This document shows positions 31,794-32,892 of a stretch of DNA of 32,892 nt, piece by piece; position 1 is the first letter of the stretch, and each line of letters starts with the position of its first letter. Made by a program: the position numbers and the translations under genes. The notes beneath the pieces were generated by a model. The model searched no databases, was not told where the DNA came from, and was given only the letters and a program-made list of their open reading frames with translations. The stretch is from JAGXFP01 sp046484585 (GTDB lineage Bacteria > Desulfobacterota > Desulfobulbia > Desulfobulbales > JAGXFP01). The DNA lies in the NCBI GenBank assembly GCA_046484585.1, contig JAWOIQ010000023.1, positions 1-32,892 on the forward strand. The letters run 5' to 3'.

Positions 31794-32892
31794 TTAGATC
31801 ATTATCTGCGAAAAGATGCCGCCGACCAGGAAGGCCACCGCCCAGGAACCGCCCCAGACCAACATGGCCTCCTTGGTGCCCCGTTCCTTGAAAAGGATCA
31901 TCAGGGAAGCGATGCAGGGCACGAACAGGGTGATCACCACCAGCGAGGTCACCACCTGCAGGGGTTCCATGGCCAGATCGGTCAGCCCGGCCGCGCCGAA
32001 ATCACGTCTTACCAGACCCATGACGAAAGCGGTGGCCGCCTCCTTGGGGATCTGTAGCCAGCCGGTGGTGATCGGCTCCAGCAGCCGCTGCCAGACCGCC
32101 AGGCCGCCGGTGACCTGGAGGACCGCGACGATAAAGGAGCCCAGGAAGAACCACGGATAGGCCTCCTTCATGAAAAAGAAGGAGCGGGTCACGGTCTTTC
32201 TGGTGACGTTCTCGATCCTCGGCAGCCGCATCGGCGGCAGGTCGATCAGCAGGGCCGTGGACTGGCCGGGGAGGGTCTTGTTTAAGAGGGTGCCGACTAC
32301 CGCCAGGACGATAAAGATGATCGAGGCATAGAGCAGGGTCATCTTCCCGCCCAGGGCGGCGAGCATCCCGGCGATCACCCCGAGCTGGGCCGAGCAGGGC
32401 ACCGCGAAGTTCAGGAGAACGGTGGCGATCGATTTTTCCCGTTTGGAACCGAGGAGCCGGGTGGTAATGGTGCCGAGCTGGACACAGCCGAAACCGAGGA
32501 TCAGGGGAATTATCGCCCGGCCGTTCAGGCCGAGGCCGGTCATCAACCGGTCGACCAGGGTGGCGAGCCGGGGCAAATAGCCGCTGTCCTCCATGATCGA
32601 GAGAATCACGTAGAAGCCCAGAACGAGGGGGAGCAGCAGGCCGAGAAGATAGGTAACCGTCATGGTCAGGAGCCCGAACTCGCCGATCAGGATCTGGCCC
32701 AGGGCGGAATCGGCATTGACCAGGCCGCCGACCAGCCCCCTGACCCATGGCTCGTAATGGCCCTGCATGATGGCCTCTTCGGTGATCCCGACGATATCGC
32801 CGGCCACCCAGACCCCGATCACATTGTAGACCGCGTAGAGGACCACGGCCAGGATCGGCACCCCGGTCAGGGGATTTACCGCCAGCCTCCCC
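31794..32892 (-). CDS. feoB: Ferrous iron transporter FeoB, C-terminal part
   Basis: The 366 visible codons are the membrane part of FeoB; the GTPase domain lies beyond the right edge. Conserved elements are the helix-rich core with SIMEDSGYLPRLATLVDRLM, the first Gate motif in GRAIIPLILGFGCVQLGTIT followed by TRLLGSKREKSIAT, the segment NFAVPCSAQLGVIAGM containing the second conserved cysteine, and FVMGLVRRDFGAAGL in the second Gate. The protein imports Fe2+ across the inner membrane. The usual GFGCNVPA is replaced by GFGCVQLG and the CGARLP motif by CSAQLG; this variant is a known FeoB subgroup in anaerobes. The frame stays open to the window end. feoA and the promoter are not in the window. 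Confidence 0.93.
   Translation of the reverse strand, partial: GRLAVNPLTGVPILAVVLYAVYNVIGVWVAGDIVGITEEAIMQGHYEPWVRGLVGGLVNADSALGQILIGEFGLLTMTVTYLLGLLLPLVLGFYVILSIMEDSGYLPRLATLVDRLMTGLGLNGRAIIPLILGFGCVQLGTITTRLLGSKREKSIATVLLNFAVPCSAQLGVIAGMLAALGGKMTLLYASIIFIVLAVVGTLLNKTLPGQSTALLIDLPPMRLPRIENVTRKTVTRSFFFMKEAYPWFFLGSFIVAVLQVTGGLAVWQRLLEPITTGWLQIPKEAATAFVMGLVRRDFGAAGLTDLAMEPLQVVTSLVVITLFVPCIASLMILFKERGTKEAMLVWGGSWAVAFLVGGIFSQIMI

Overview
The window looks like chromosomal DNA of a Gram-negative, anaerobic-type bacterium, most plausibly a member of the Desulfobacterota (former Deltaproteobacteria). This is an inference from an OprP/OprO-like porin, lipoproteins with lipoboxes, a lipoprotein with CxxCH haem motifs, a FeoB of the CSAQLG type, a HepT/MntA toxin-antitoxin pair, frequent TTG/GTG starts with good ribosome binding sites, and intergenic spaces packed with small palindromic repeats. 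There are no rRNAs, tRNAs, CRISPR arrays or intact insertion sequences. Three reading frames are broken by single-base shifts, which may be real decay or assembly error.

Layout. 1-4250 (minus strand): the start of a small TPR-like lipoprotein, a frame-shifted acyltransferase-3 gene, and two related FtsX/MacB-type permeases without a visible ATPase. 4250-8130: a large lipoprotein made of two homologous halves, each with one c-type haem motif, bounded by tandem terminators and a long upstream region rich in inverted repeats. 8130-10560 (plus strand): a flippase-like membrane protein (LPG_synthase_TM family) and a porin with a terminator. 10760-12050 (minus): a small holin-like membrane protein and a HepT/MntA pair. 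12370-18475 (minus): a surface-glycan or lipid module with an FAD oxidoreductase carrying the same holin-like domain at its C terminus, a family 2 glycosyltransferase, a B12-type radical SAM protein and a GT39-like membrane glycosyltransferase. 19008-20214 (plus): a frame-shifted ATP-grasp ligase. 20269-23178 (minus): an M48 lipoprotein protease, a DUF2141 exported protein and a TVP38/DedA-type membrane protein, separated by dense repeats and a possible small RNA or 30-residue ORF. 23359-29392 (minus): an apparent operon-like run of a GH15/GDB1-like glycosidase, a GT4 glycosyltransferase and a large two-enzyme fusion (alkaline-phosphatase superfamily plus endonuclease/exonuclease/phosphatase). 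29501-30995 (minus): a tandem DUF1566 protein coupled to a small exported OB-fold-like protein. 31428-32892 (minus): a zinc-ribbon mini-protein behind the C-terminal part of FeoB.

How they may work together. The strongest functional theme is the cell envelope: lipid-linked sugar synthesis and glycosyl transfer (12.4-18.5 kb and 23.4-29.4 kb), porin, lipoproteins and membrane proteins. The most unusual items are the duplicated haem lipoprotein, the shared holin-like domain that occurs alone and fused to an FAD enzyme 1.3 kb apart, the double phosphoesterase fusion, the orphan permease pair with vicinal cysteines, and a roughly 53-bp repeat that has inserted in tandem into another repeat and that supplies the end of a coding sequence.
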